Assembly: GCA_022425445.1 (NCBI GenBank)
Contig: JAKMFM010000057.1
Location: 1 to 8,133 of the forward strand
Direction of reading: 5' to 3'
Length of the DNA: 8,133 bases
From: Planktomarina sp.
GTDB lineage: Bacteria; Pseudomonadota; Alphaproteobacteria; Rhodobacterales; Rhodobacteraceae
Shown: positions 1 to 7,688 of the stretch, one piece after another
Layout: each line of letters starts with the position of its first letter
How positions within the stretch are numbered: the first letter of the stretch is position 1
Notes under the pieces: model-generated
Databases searched by the model: none
What the model was told of the DNA's origin: nothing
Seen by the model: the letters and a program-made list of their open reading frames with translations, nothing else
Program-made: the position numbers and the translations under genes

Positions 1-3000
1 GCTCGACACCCTTGTGCCAATCGAACGAGAGGTGTTTTGCACCGCATATTGCAGTTGCATCTTCTCACCATCTTGCAAGAAGCGCGCCGCGTCTGTGACG
101 ATCTGCGCATCCAATGTATCTGGCACAGCGTTGCGCGGCTTATGGCGATCATAGGCTATCTGATCGGCACCATCGACCGTAATCAATAGCGGATTAAGGT
201 CCAAATCGTCCAAATGCGCAGATCCGCGCGACACTTGGCTGAGCAAATCAGCACGACCAATCACCTCGTCCATTGAGCGCGCGCCAATGCTGGCCAAAAT
301 CTCACGCACTTCTTGCGCGTAGAAGGTGATCAAATTGACAACTTTATCGGCCGACCCGGTAAACTTGCCCCGCAGAGCTTCATCTTGCGTGCAAACCCCC
401 ACAGGGCAGGTATTGGATTGGCATTGCCGCACCATGATGCAGCCCATCGCGATCAGAGCGGCTGTACCGATGCCGTATTCTTCCGCACCCATCATCGCCG
501 CCATCACGATGTCACGACCCGTGCGCAAGCCGCCATCGGTGCGCAATGTCACCCGCTCGCGCAGGTTGTTCATCGCCAAAACCTGATGTGCCTCAGTCAG
601 ACCCATTTCCCAAGGCAGCCCCGCAAATTTGATCGATGTCGCCGGAGAAGCGCCGGTGCCGCCGTTATGGCCAGATATCAAAATCACATCGGCCTCAGCC
701 TTCGCCACACCGGCGGCAATGGTGCCAACACCAGAGGCGGCCACCAATTTCACAGTCACCTTACAGCGCGGGTTGATCTGTTTGAGATCGTAAATCAGCT
801 GCGCCAAATCTTCGATCGAATAGATATCGTGATGGGGCGGTGGGCTGATCAAAGTCACACCTTTGGTCGAATGACGCAAACGCGCAATAAGATCCGTGAC
901 TTTCATCCCAGGCAGTTGTCCGCCCTCGCCGGGCTTGGCGCCCTGCGCGACTTTAATTTCCAATTCTTCGCAATGGTTGAGATATTCTGCCGTGACTCCA
1001 AAGCGGCCTGACGCCACCTGTTTGATCTTCGCAGAAGGATTATCCCCATTGGGTTCCGGCAGGAAATGCGCCGGATCTTCTCCACCCTCACCACTGTCAG
1101 ACTTGGCGCCGATCCGGTTCATTGCCACATTGAGTGTCTTATGCGCCTCTGGGCTCAGAGCACCCAGGGACATGCCAGGAGTAACAAACCGCTTGCGGAT
1201 TGAGGTAATGCTTTCCACCTCATCCACAGAAATTGCTGCCCCCAAGGGTTTAATCGCCAGCAGATCCCGCAGGTGGATCGGTGGGTTGGCTTGCAATTTA
1301 GCCGAATAATTTTTCCACATCTCAAAGCTGCCACGGTCACAGGCCGATTGCAGCAAATGCATCGTTTGCGCTTCCCACGCGTGTTTTTCGCCGGAGCGGC
1401 GCGCCTTGTAAAATCCGCCAATTGGCAGAACATCTGAGGCCGCAGTATAGGCTGATGCGTGAATAGACTCTGCTTTGCGCTGAATACCCACCACACCAAT
1501 ACCAGAAATTCGCGATGTCATTCCGGGGAAATACTCAGCACACATGGCACGCGACAGGCCAACAGCCTCAAAGTTCAGACCGCCCCGGTAAGAAGAAATG
1601 ACCGAAATCCCCATCTTTGCCATGATCTTCAACAAACCCTGATCAATTGCCGAGCGATATCGCGCCACGGCCTCTGTCAAAGAACACTCAAGCAGGCCAC
1701 GATCAATTCGATCGGCTAGGCTGTCTTCGGCCAAATAGGCATTCACGACCGTCGCACCACAACCAATCAATACGGCAAAATAATGCGGATCAATACATTC
1801 TGCAGACCTCACATTGAGCGAGGTGAAGGTGCGCAGCCCCTTACGGGTCAACCATGAATGCACCGCGCTGGTCGCCAAAATCATCGGCATGGCAACGGAG
1901 GTTTCTGAAGCATGCTGATCGGTCAAAACCAAATGCCCGGCCCCCGAGCGTACAGCATCTTCGGCTTCTGACCGAATACGGTTGAGGGCCTTTTGCAATT
2001 CCCCCTGAGCGCCACCAGTTGGGAAGGTACAATCGATCTCTACCATCGGCGCGTTGAAATTTTCCAACAAGCGATCAAATTGCACATTGCCGACAAAGGG
2101 CGAGTCCAGCACCAAAATTTCGGTCTGCGCACTGCTCTCATCCAACACATTTTTCAGATTGCCGAAGCGTGTTTTCAAGCTCATGACCCGAAACTCGCGC
2201 AGGCTATCAATCGGGGGATTGGTCACCTGGCTAAAGTTTTGCCGAAAGAAATGTGAGAGCGGGCGATATTTTTCACTTAGAACCGCCGAGGGCGTGTCAT
2301 CGCCCATCGAGGCCAAGGTCTCTTTGCCATCCTCGGCCATGGGCGCCAAGATTTGTTCGAGCTCCTCAATGGTGTAGCCCGCTGCAATCTGGCGCTGGCG
2401 CAAATCTGCGCCCTTAAACATCGGTTTTTCCACCGCTTTGGCCAGGTCGTCGTCCAGCTCATTGATTTTGCCAACCCATGCGCTGAAATCTTGGCTGGCG
2501 GCCAGCATATCTTTCATTTCAGTGTCATGATACAAACGGCCCTCAACGATATCGACCGCCAAAAGCTGCCCTGGGCCCAGCGCGCCTTTTTCTTTCACAT
2601 TGGCTTCATCAACGGTGACCATCCCGGCCTCCGAGCCCGCAATCAGCAAACCATCGCCCGTCACCAAATAGCGCATGGGCCTTAGACCATTGCGATCCAA
2701 TCCGGCGCAGACCCAGCGGCCATCTGTCATTGCAAGGGCGGCCGGTCCATCCCAGGGCTCCATAACGGAATTGCAGTAAGAATACATATCACGCCAAGAT
2801 TTCGGCAGGTCCACCGCTTGCTTTGACCAGCTTTCCGGCACCAGCATAGTTTTGGCCATCGGCGCATTGCGCCCCGCGCGCACCAACATTTCAAACACCG
2901 CATCCAGCGCCGCCGAATCCGAAGACCCGCTTGGAATCACTGGCTTGATATCTTCGGCCATATCTCCAAAAGCATCAGAAGACATGCGGATCTCATGGCT

Positions 3001-3837
3001 CTTCATCCAATTACTGTTGCCTTTCAGCGTATTGATTTCGCCATTATGGGCCAACATGCGGAAAGGCTGCGCCAGCCACCACTGCGGGAACGTATTGGTC
3101 GAATAGCGCTGGTGATACAAAGCAAAGGCGGACTCGAATCGTTCATCTTTCAAATCTGGATAGAATTCCGACATATCCTCCGCCAGAAACATGCCTTTGT
3201 AGATAATCGAACGGCAAGACAGGCTGGCCAGGTAAAGGCCATAGATTCCTGCAGCTTGTGCAGCTTTTTCAATCCGGCGACGAACGACATAAAGCTCGCG
3301 CTCAAACGTTTCTTCATCGACACCTTTGGAATTGGACACCAAGATCTGTTCAATTTCAGGTCGCGTAGCATTGGCTTTTTCGCCCAAACAGGTAACATTC
3401 ACCGGCACATGGCGCCAGCCGTAGATATAGTACCCCATGCGCAAAACTTCTGTTTCCACAATCGTCCTGCAGGTTTCTTGGGCCCCAAAATCAGTACGCG
3501 GCAAGAACACCTGGCCGACGGCCATCAGCTCATCCATGCGCGGCGTATGACCGGTGCGTTCAATTTGATCATAGAAGAATGGCACAGGGATTTGCACATG
3601 GATGCCAGCTCCGTCGCCGGTCTTGCCATCTGCATCGACAGCACCGCGGTGCCAAACCGCTTTTAGCGCGTCAATACCGGCCTGAACCACTTTGCGACTT
3701 GGCGTCCCATCGATGGAGACTACAAGCCCCACGCCGCAGCTGGCGTGCTCTTCCGCCTCAGAGTAAAGGCCATTTTCAGCCATATGCTTGCGCTTGGCTT
3801 CTTCCGCTTTCACCCAGTTTGCATCAAATTTTGTCAT
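1..3837 (-). CDS. gltB: Glutamate synthase (NADPH) large subunit, 3'-truncated by window edge
   Basis: Large (alpha) subunit of bacterial GOGAT, which releases ammonia from glutamine and uses it with 2-oxoglutarate to make glutamate; cytoplasmic, partner of GltD. Reading the minus strand gives 1279 uninterrupted codons, so nothing is broken inside the window. Seen in order: a short propeptide ending before Cys34 (SCGVGL), which by family knowledge becomes the N-terminal catalytic Cys after cleavage; class-II (Ntn) amidotransferase domain, about 34-455, with HQRYSTN (242-248) and HNGEIN (264-269); central linking domain, about 490-780; FMN/synthase domain, about 835-1210, with GGQLPG (972-977), PPHHD (1000-1004), GTGASP (1060-1065) and DGG (1101-1103); and Cys1133, Cys1139, Cys1144 (CX5CX4C), the expected [3Fe-4S] ligands. 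The family is about 1,500 residues, so roughly the last 230, the GXGXG beta-helix, lie left of position 1. ATG at 3837 is preferred for its ribosome-binding-site spacing. It lies 66 bp downstream of gltD, probably co-transcribed. Confidence 0.97.
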   Translation of the reverse strand, partial: MTKFDANWVKAEEAKRKHMAENGLYSEAEEHASCGVGLVVSIDGTPSRKVVQAGIDALKAVWHRGAVDADGKTGDGAGIHVQIPVPFFYDQIERTGHTPRMDELMAVGQVFLPRTDFGAQETCRTIVETEVLRMGYYIYGWRHVPVNVTCLGEKANATRPEIEQILVSNSKGVDEETFERELYVVRRRIEKAAQAAGIYGLYLASLSCRSIIYKGMFLAEDMSEFYPDLKDERFESAFALYHQRYSTNTFPQWWLAQPFRMLAHNGEINTLKGNSNWMKSHEIRMSSDAFGDMAEDIKPVIPSGSSDSAALDAVFEMLVRAGRNAPMAKTMLVPESWSKQAVDLPKSWRDMYSYCNSVMEPWDGPAALAMTDGRWVCAGLDRNGLRPMRYLVTGDGLLIAGSEAGMVTVDEANVKEKGALGPGQLLAVDIVEGRLYHDTEMKDMLAASQDFSAWVGKINELDDDLAKAVEKPMFKGADLRQRQIAAGYTIEELEQILAPMAEDGKETLASMGDDTPSAVLSEKYRPLSHFFRQNFSQVTNPPIDSLREFRVMSLKTRFGNLKNVLDESSAQTEILVLDSPFVGNVQFDRLLENFNAPMVEIDCTFPTGGAQGELQKALNRIRSEAEDAVRSGAGHLVLTDQHASETSVAMPMILATSAVHSWLTRKGLRTFTSLNVRSAECIDPHYFAVLIGCGATVVNAYLAEDSLADRIDRGLLECSLTEAVARYRSAIDQGLLKIMAKMGISVISSYRGGLNFEAVGLSRAMCAEYFPGMTSRISGIGVVGIQRKAESIHASAYTAASDVLPIGGFYKARRSGEKHAWEAQTMHLLQSACDRGSFEMWKNYSAKLQANPPIHLRDLLAIKPLGAAISVDEVESITSIRKRFVTPGMSLGALSPEAHKTLNVAMNRIGAKSDSGEGGEDPAHFLPEPNGDNPSAKIKQVASGRFGVTAEYLNHCEELEIKVAQGAKPGEGGQLPGMKVTDLIARLRHSTKGVTLISPPPHHDIYSIEDLAQLIYDLKQINPRCKVTVKLVAASGVGTIAAGVAKAEADVILISGHNGGTGASPATSIKFAGLPWEMGLTEAHQVLAMNNLRERVTLRTDGGLRTGRDIVMAAMMGAEEYGIGTAALIAMGCIMVRQCQSNTCPVGVCTQDEALRGKFTGSADKVVNLITFYAQEVREILASIGARSMDEVIGRADLLSQVSRGSAHLDDLDLNPLLITVDGADQIAYDRHKPRNAVPDTLDAQIVTDAARFLQDGEKMQLQYAVQNTSRSIGTRVSS

Positions 3838-3843
3838 GCTCAT

Positions 3844-3850
3844 CTCCTTA
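3844..3850 (-). promoter_or_regulatory. Ribosome binding site of gltB
   Basis: On the minus strand TAAGGAG is followed by 6 nt (ATGAGC) and then the ATG at 3837. A second in-frame ATG at 3843 would directly abut GGAG with no spacer, which is too close for initiation, so this site decides the gltB start in favour of 3837. Confidence 0.8.
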
Positions 3851-3868
3851 AATGCCCAGGCAGGACAT

Positions 3869-3883
3869 CGTAATGTCGTAATG
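3869..3883. repeat. Short direct repeat / small hairpin in the gltD-gltB spacer
   Basis: The 66-bp spacer between the gltD stop and the gltB start holds CGTAATG twice, 8 bp apart (3869-3875 and 3877-3883). GACAT (3864-3868) and ATGTC (3873-3877) could form a 5-bp stem with a 4-base loop. It is too short to call a terminator or an attenuator, has no T-run, and may be chance. No promoter is evident in the spacer, which fits co-transcription of the two genes. Confidence 0.25.
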
Positions 3884-3903
3884 CTCCAGATCCACGCAGA
3901 CGC

Positions 3904-5337
3904 TTATTCAGCGGCTATGGATTGGGCCTTGTCAAGCTGTGCTAGAATCGCGGCTGCGCAGTCGCGGCCGTCGCGAATGGCCCAAACCACAAGAGAGGCG
4001 CCGCGGACAATGTCACCCACCGCATAAACACCCGGTAGCTTGGTTTGGCCGGTTTCAAAATCCGCCCGGATTGTACCCCAGCGCGTCACCTCCAGACCCT
4101 CTACGCCCCAAAGCTGTGGTAAATCTTCGGGCTCAAACCCCAAAGCTTTGACCACCAAATCCGCAGGTTCCACATAATCGGCCCCATCAATCACCTCTGG
4201 GCTTTGACGTCCTGTCGCATCCGGCAGGCCCAAACGCATTTTTTGCACGTTAACCCCAGTCACCGGATTGCCAACGAACCCATTGGGCGCCGTCAGCCAA
4301 ACAAATTCAATGCCCTCTTCCTCAGCGTTTTGAGTCTCCCGCAGAGATCCCGGCATGTTTGCTTTGTCGCGGCGGTATAGGCATTTAACAGAGGTGGCGC
4401 CTTGCCGGATTGCTGTCCGCACGCAATCCATGGCCGTATCTCCGCCGCCAATTACCACAACCCGCTTGCCGGCCGCATTCAATCTGCCATCTTCAAATTC
4501 AGGTACATTGTCACCGAAGCCATGGCGGTTGCTAGCGGTCAAATAGTCAATGGCTTTCACAATGCCTTCTGCTCCCGAGCCCGGCCCTGCCAAATCGCGG
4601 TACTTATAAACACCCGTGGCGACAATCACCGCATCATGTCTGCTGCGGATCTCCTCAAAGCTGATGTCAACGCCGACATTGCAGTTGGTTACGATTTTGA
4701 TGCCGCCCTCCTCAAGCTGGGCCACGCGTTGCATCACCACATCTTTTTCGAGCTTAAATCCAGGTATACCATAGGTCAAAAGCCCTCCCGCGCGGTCATA
4801 GCGATCATAGACTGTGACCTGCACACCAGCGCGGCGCAGCATATCGGCCGCGGCCAATCCGCCTGGACCTGCGCCGATGATGCCGACAGATTCTTCGCGG
4901 GTCGCGGCGGGTGTGATCGGTTGCACCCACCCTTCAGCCCATGCGGTATCGGTAATGTATTTTTCAACAGACCCGATGGTCACCGTTTCATGACCCGACT
5001 GCTCAATCACGCAATTGCCCTCACACAAGCGATCTTGAGGGCAAATACGGCCGCAAATCTCTGGGAATGTGTTGGTGGCCTGACTGATTTCATAGGCCTC
5101 GCGCAGCCGCCCCTCAGCGGTCAGGCGCAGCCAATCGGGGATATTGTTGTGCAGTGGGCAATGAGTTTGGCAATATGGCACGCCACATTGACTGCACCGG
5201 CTCGCCTGCTCTGCGGCCTTGGCCTCCGAAAATTCTGCATAAATCTCGCCGAAATCATCCGTCCGATCTAACGCATCACGCTTTTGAGGCATGAGCCGTG
5301 GGATCTTCACAAATTTAAGCATCGGATTTTCAGCCAT
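3904..5337 (-). CDS. gltD: Glutamate synthase (NADPH) small subunit
   Basis: Beta subunit of GOGAT. It takes electrons from NADPH through FAD and Fe-S clusters and passes them to the FMN/3Fe-4S centre of GltB. The 477-residue product is full length for the family. The N-terminal ferredoxin-like part has two four-cysteine groups, Cys48/51/56/60 (CSQCGVPYCQTHCP) and Cys95/99/105/109 (CGRICPQDRLCEGNC), that by family knowledge build two [4Fe-4S] clusters. A first Rossmann fold has GAGPGG (155-160) for FAD. A second has GGGDTAMD (297-304) for NADPH. The C-terminal VGD (440-442) with GASLVVWAIRDGR is the closing FAD motif. The start ATG at 5337 has GAGGA at 5342-5346, about 4 nt upstream. It is first in the transcription unit, ahead of gltB, the reverse of the E. 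coli gltB-gltD order. Related proteins (PreT, archaeal GltA-like, AegA) share the fold, but gltB next door settles the identity. Confidence 0.97.
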   Translation of the reverse strand: MAENPMLKFVKIPRLMPQKRDALDRTDDFGEIYAEFSEAKAAEQASRCSQCGVPYCQTHCPLHNNIPDWLRLTAEGRLREAYEISQATNTFPEICGRICPQDRLCEGNCVIEQSGHETVTIGSVEKYITDTAWAEGWVQPITPAATREESVGIIGAGPGGLAAADMLRRAGVQVTVYDRYDRAGGLLTYGIPGFKLEKDVVMQRVAQLEEGGIKIVTNCNVGVDISFEEIRSRHDAVIVATGVYKYRDLAGPGSGAEGIVKAIDYLTASNRHGFGDNVPEFEDGRLNAAGKRVVVIGGGDTAMDCVRTAIRQGATSVKCLYRRDKANMPGSLRETQNAEEEGIEFVWLTAPNGFVGNPVTGVNVQKMRLGLPDATGRQSPEVIDGADYVEPADLVVKALGFEPEDLPQLWGVEGLEVTRWGTIRADFETGQTKLPGVYAVGDIVRGASLVVWAIRDGRDCAAAILAQLDKAQSIAAE

Positions 5338-5545
5338 ACCATCCTCGATTCGCGACGTCGCTATATTTTTAAGTTGTTTTGACCCTATAATGTCAGCACA
5401 GGTGACCTATAAAGTGACAAAATGCATATGGCGACATTTTTTTGCAATTTTCAAGCTATTTTTAGATCCGAATCGGACCTATATTTACGCTAGCGCTTAA
5501 ATATCATGGGTATATGGTCACTTTAATCGCAGAGGACCACAAAAC
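5338..5545. promoter_or_regulatory. Divergent gltD / uppP intergenic control region
   Basis: This 208-bp AT-rich spacer must carry the promoters of the leftward gltDB unit and rightward uppP. It contains repeated TGACC/GTGAC boxes on the plus strand at 5380-5384, 5402-5406 and 5414-5418. A 9-bp inverted pair is TAAAGTGAC (5410-5418) with GTCACTTTA (5517-5525). A palindrome, CGCTAGCG, lies at 5488-5495. No convincing -35/-10 pair was found for either direction. A consensus TATAAT (plus strand, 5386-5391) lacks a good -35, and a leftward TTGAAA (5449-5454) has only a weak -10 (CCATAT/CATATG) 17-18 bp on. The role as a promoter region is inferred from gene orientation; the factor binding these boxes is not identified. 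Confidence 0.5.
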
Positions 5546-6358
5546 ATGCCGCTTTACCATTTGATATTAATCGCGCTTATTCAGGGCATAACGGAATTTT
5601 TGCCAGTCTCCTCCTCTGGACATTTGATCCTCTTGCCCGGGCTGACAGGGCTCCCCGATCAAGGCCCAGTCATTGATGTCGCCGCCCATATCGGAACTTT
5701 ATTTGCCGTCATCGTCTATTTCTGGCCAGATGTGCGCCACATTGCGCAAGGCATCCCGCAGGTTTTGCGCGGCCAGTTTGAGAGCCCCTCTGCCCGACTG
5801 CTCGTCGCGCTCAGTCTGGCTACGCTGCCGGTCATGGGACTCGGCTTAATCTTAAAACTCACCGGACTGTCGGACAGTCTGCGCTCCATCACCGTCATCG
5901 GCTGGAGCATGCTGGTATTTGGTATTTTGCTCTACTGGATGGATCGACGCGCGCGAACGACGCGTCATATCCAAGACATGACGCTGCGAGACGCTTGGAT
6001 CCTTGGATTGTGGCAAGCCGTGGCACTCATCCCGGGCACCTCTCGCTCAGGCATCACCATCACCGGCGCCCTGAATGCGGGTTTTACACGCAAAGAGGCT
6101 GCCCGAATCGCCATGCTAATGTCGATCCCGACGATTATCGCCTCCGGGGCGCTCACCGCTTTGGATTTGATCGGTGGCGCCGTGCCGCTGCGCGACGCGT
6201 CGGTTGTTGCTGCCTTCAGCTTCGCTGCAGCCCTTTTGGCCCTAGGGCTGATGATGCGCTTGCTCAACAGCCTCACCTACACGCCCTACGTAGTTTACCG
6301 CATAGGGCTCGGCCTCACGCTGCTCACCATCGGCTACAGCGGCGGGCTCGGGTTTTAA
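5546..6358 (+). CDS. uppP: Undecaprenyl-diphosphate phosphatase (UppP/BacA family)
   Basis: Integral inner-membrane phosphatase that converts undecaprenyl diphosphate to undecaprenyl phosphate, the lipid carrier for peptidoglycan and other envelope polymers; in some bacteria it raises bacitracin tolerance. The 270 residues match the usual length of about 265-280. Seen: the family motif near the N-terminus, GITEFLPVSSSGH (14-26), holding the conserved Glu17 and His26, and the second motif PGTSRSG (163-169), whose Arg167 corresponds to the catalytic arginine of E. coli BacA by alignment from memory. Much of the rest is hydrophobic helices, for example about 66-78, 88-105, 114-131, 193-211, 215-234 and 249-266. 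The ATG at 5546 follows AGAGGA (5531-5536) with a 9-nt spacer. It is transcribed divergently from gltD and convergent with the following gene. Nothing in it is truncated or odd. Confidence 0.96.
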   Translation: MPLYHLILIALIQGITEFLPVSSSGHLILLPGLTGLPDQGPVIDVAAHIGTLFAVIVYFWPDVRHIAQGIPQVLRGQFESPSARLLVALSLATLPVMGLGLILKLTGLSDSLRSITVIGWSMLVFGILLYWMDRRARTTRHIQDMTLRDAWILGLWQAVALIPGTSRSGITITGALNAGFTRKEAARIAMLMSIPTIIASGALTALDLIGGAVPLRDASVVAAFSFAAALLALGLMMRLLNSLTYTPYVVYRIGLGLTLLTIGYSGGLGF

Positions 6359-6381
6359 GGCCTTCAGGCTTTTAGGTTTTT
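6357..6381 (+). terminator. Weak hairpin plus T-rich tail at the end of uppP
   Basis: Directly over the uppP stop codon, AAGGCC (6357-6362) can pair with GGCTT (6367-6371), with one bulged G, across a TTCA loop. T-rich sequence follows (TT, then TTTTT at 6377-6381). The stem is short and imperfect, so intrinsic termination is only plausible. It overlaps the last codons of the convergent gene. Confidence 0.3.
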
Positions 6382-7344
6382 CGCAGAGGCCTTGATATCC
6401 GCATATTGGCCTGACACGCGGAAGGGCCAGAGATAATCCGGCAACACGCTTTCCAATGTCGTTGGCTCGATCTGCAAATCCGCCAGGCCCAAACAATCAC
6501 CGCTTGGCACATTGTCCACGCTTAGACTGTGTATTTGGTCGCGGGTGATAGGCATAGGCGCTAAGCCAAGGCTCAGTTTATTTGCAAGCGCGAAGCCAGT
6601 GGCCATGAAACGCGCAACGAACATCGACAAGCCTATGATCAAACGCCGACGTTGGATGACATCCAACATACGCTGCATCAGGCCACGAAAACTGTCCTTC
6701 TCAGGCCCAGCTAACTCATAGATACCGCCCGCAGCAGCTCCGGTCACACCAAGAACTACGGCCCGCGCCACATCATCGACAAACACAGGCTGAAACTGCG
6801 TCTCAGCACCAACGATGGGCAAAATCGGGCCGAAGCGCGCCATGCTGGCAAATCTGTTGAAAAATTGATCCTCTGCTCCAAATACGATGGAGGGTCGCAG
6901 GATCATTGCGCACGGCATATGCGCCAAGACCTCCGCCTCGCCTGCCGCTTTTGACCGGGAATAGGCACTCTCGCTGTTCAGATCCGCTCCCATGGCCGAG
7001 ATATGCACCATTTTCGCGATCCCGGCTTCAGCCGCCAACCGCGCTATGCGCCCAGCCCCTTCTGTTTGCACCGCATCAAAACGATTGCGCCCCGACTCTT
7101 GTAATATGCCAACGCAATTGACCACAGCATCGGCTCCCCGCAATGATTGCCGCACCGATGCATCATCACGAATGTTGCAAAACACCGGCTCCACCTGACC
7201 GACAACCCCATAAGGCTTGACGAAAATCGCCTCATTCGGCCGCCGAACGGCCACCCGGACCCGCCAACCCGCCTTTGCCATGCGCCGCGCGACATAGCGC
7301 CCAATGAAACCTGACCCACCGAATATAGTTACAAGCTTAGACAT
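6364..7344 (-). CDS. Complex I NDUFA9-like NAD(P)-binding protein (atypical SDR)
   Basis: A 326-residue protein of the extended/atypical short-chain dehydrogenase group, like bacterial proteins annotated 'complex I NDUFA9 subunit family'. Seen: an N-terminal Rossmann fingerprint GGSGFIG (9-15); a basic stretch RVAVRRP after the second strand (30-36), which may favour NADP(H); VNCVGIL (75-81); HISAMGA (114-120); and a YSRSK (YxxxK) at 128-132 in the place of the SDR active-site Tyr/Lys. NAAT-like substrate-side features are not recognisable. In mitochondria NDUFA9 is a non-catalytic accessory subunit of complex I carrying NADPH. Whether the bacterial protein associates with complex I is not shown by this sequence, and no nuo genes are nearby. 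A general NAD-dependent epimerase/dehydratase role remains possible. The ATG at 7344 has only a weak GGGA 7 nt upstream. The gene ends 5 bp from the convergent uppP stop. Confidence 0.85.
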   Translation of the reverse strand: MSKLVTIFGGSGFIGRYVARRMAKAGWRVRVAVRRPNEAIFVKPYGVVGQVEPVFCNIRDDASVRQSLRGADAVVNCVGILQESGRNRFDAVQTEGAGRIARLAAEAGIAKMVHISAMGADLNSESAYSRSKAAGEAEVLAHMPCAMILRPSIVFGAEDQFFNRFASMARFGPILPIVGAETQFQPVFVDDVARAVVLGVTGAAAGGIYELAGPEKDSFRGLMQRMLDVIQRRRLIIGLSMFVARFMATGFALANKLSLGLAPMPITRDQIHSLSVDNVPSGDCLGLADLQIEPTTLESVLPDYLWPFRVSGQYADIKASAKNLKA

Positions 7345-7479
7345 GATGACATCCCAAGTATTTCTCTCCGGAAGGGAGGTACTCCGTGCACCGCGTCATG
7401 ACAAGTCCATTCCCCATGTGAAGACCATCGCACCGCGAAATACCACAAGCGAAACTTGCGCGCCAAGGGGCCGCCACAA

Positions 7480-7520
7480 GGTAATTACCCTCTTGACCCG
7501 CCCCGCTCAGACGCTTAAAC
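7480..7520 (+). promoter_or_regulatory. Probable promoter of tRNA-Leu with upstream palindrome
   Basis: TTGACC (7493-7498) is a good -35 match. After 16 bp comes TTAAAC (7515-7520), a weak -10, which would place the transcript start near 7527, about 11 bp before the tRNA. This is a plausible stable-RNA promoter, stronger at -35 than -10 as is common in alphaproteobacteria. The perfect 10-bp palindrome GGTAATTACC (7480-7489) ends 3 bp upstream of the -35. The rest of the spacer back to 7345 shows no gene; on the minus strand it contains the leader of the NDUFA9-like gene. Confidence 0.5.
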
Positions 7521-7537
7521 GCCCCCCATCGACATCA

Positions 7538-7623
7538 GCCCAGATGGCGGAATGGTAGACGCGCTAGCTTCAGGTGCTAGTGTCCGTATGGACGTGGAGG
7601 TTCGAGTCCTCTTCTGGGCACCA
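7538..7623 (+). tRNA. tRNA-Leu (anticodon CAG)
   Basis: Complete 86-nt class-II tRNA with encoded CCA. The acceptor stem GCCCAGA (7538-7544) pairs perfectly with TCTGGGC (7613-7619); discriminator A is at 7620 and CCA at 7621-7623. The anticodon stem CTAGC/GCTAG (7564-7568, 7576-7580) encloses loop TTCAGGT, giving anticodon CAG (7571-7573), which reads CUG. The long variable arm GTCC-GTAT-GGAC (7582-7593) is typical of leucine tRNAs. The T arm is 7596-7612 with TTCGAGT as its loop. It lies about 140 bp upstream of an integrase gene, so its 3' end is a likely attachment site. The intact acceptor stem shows that the tRNA remains functional. Confidence 0.97.
7596..7623. other. Candidate attachment site (attL or attR core) in the tRNA-Leu 3' end
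   Basis: Tyrosine recombinases of islands and prophages commonly cross over in the T-arm to CCA segment of a tRNA and restore it from element-borne sequence. Here an integrase gene follows in the same orientation, 139 bp after the CCA. The exact core cannot be set, because the matching direct repeat at the other end of the element lies outside the window. The placement is inference from gene order. Confidence 0.45.
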
Positions 7624-7688
7624 ATAACTCTCCGATAATCACCATAATAACTTACAGAATGCACCCAGTCAATGTGATCTGGATTATC

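Noticed and set aside
313..1011. Plus-strand open frame of 232 codons opposite gltB
   Set aside because: It is antisense to the conserved FMN/Fe-S part of GltB, rich in His/Arg/Gln as expected of a reverse-frame shadow, and resembles no protein family I know.
2995..3666. Plus-strand open frame of 223 codons opposite the GltB amidotransferase domain
   Set aside because: Antisense to strongly conserved coding sequence, with no ribosome binding site or recognisable domain.
3841..3843. Alternative gltB start two codons upstream (ATG at 3843, minus strand)
   Set aside because: It would directly abut the GGAG ribosome binding site with no spacer.
3838..3903. Riboswitch or attenuator between gltD and gltB
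   Set aside because: Only 66 bp with a 5-bp stem and no T-run; no known riboswitch core is visible.
4402..5271. Plus-strand open frame of 289 codons opposite gltD
   Set aside because: Long, but fully antisense to a full-length gltD with all its motifs; its composition is that of a shadow frame.
5386..5391. Consensus TATAAT on the plus strand as the uppP -10 box
   Set aside because: No acceptable -35 hexamer lies 16-18 bp upstream, and it would leave a leader of about 150 nt; not called as a promoter on its own.
7624..7688. Intrinsic terminator after tRNA-Leu
   Set aside because: No GC-rich stem followed by a T-run was found; the segment is only AT-rich.
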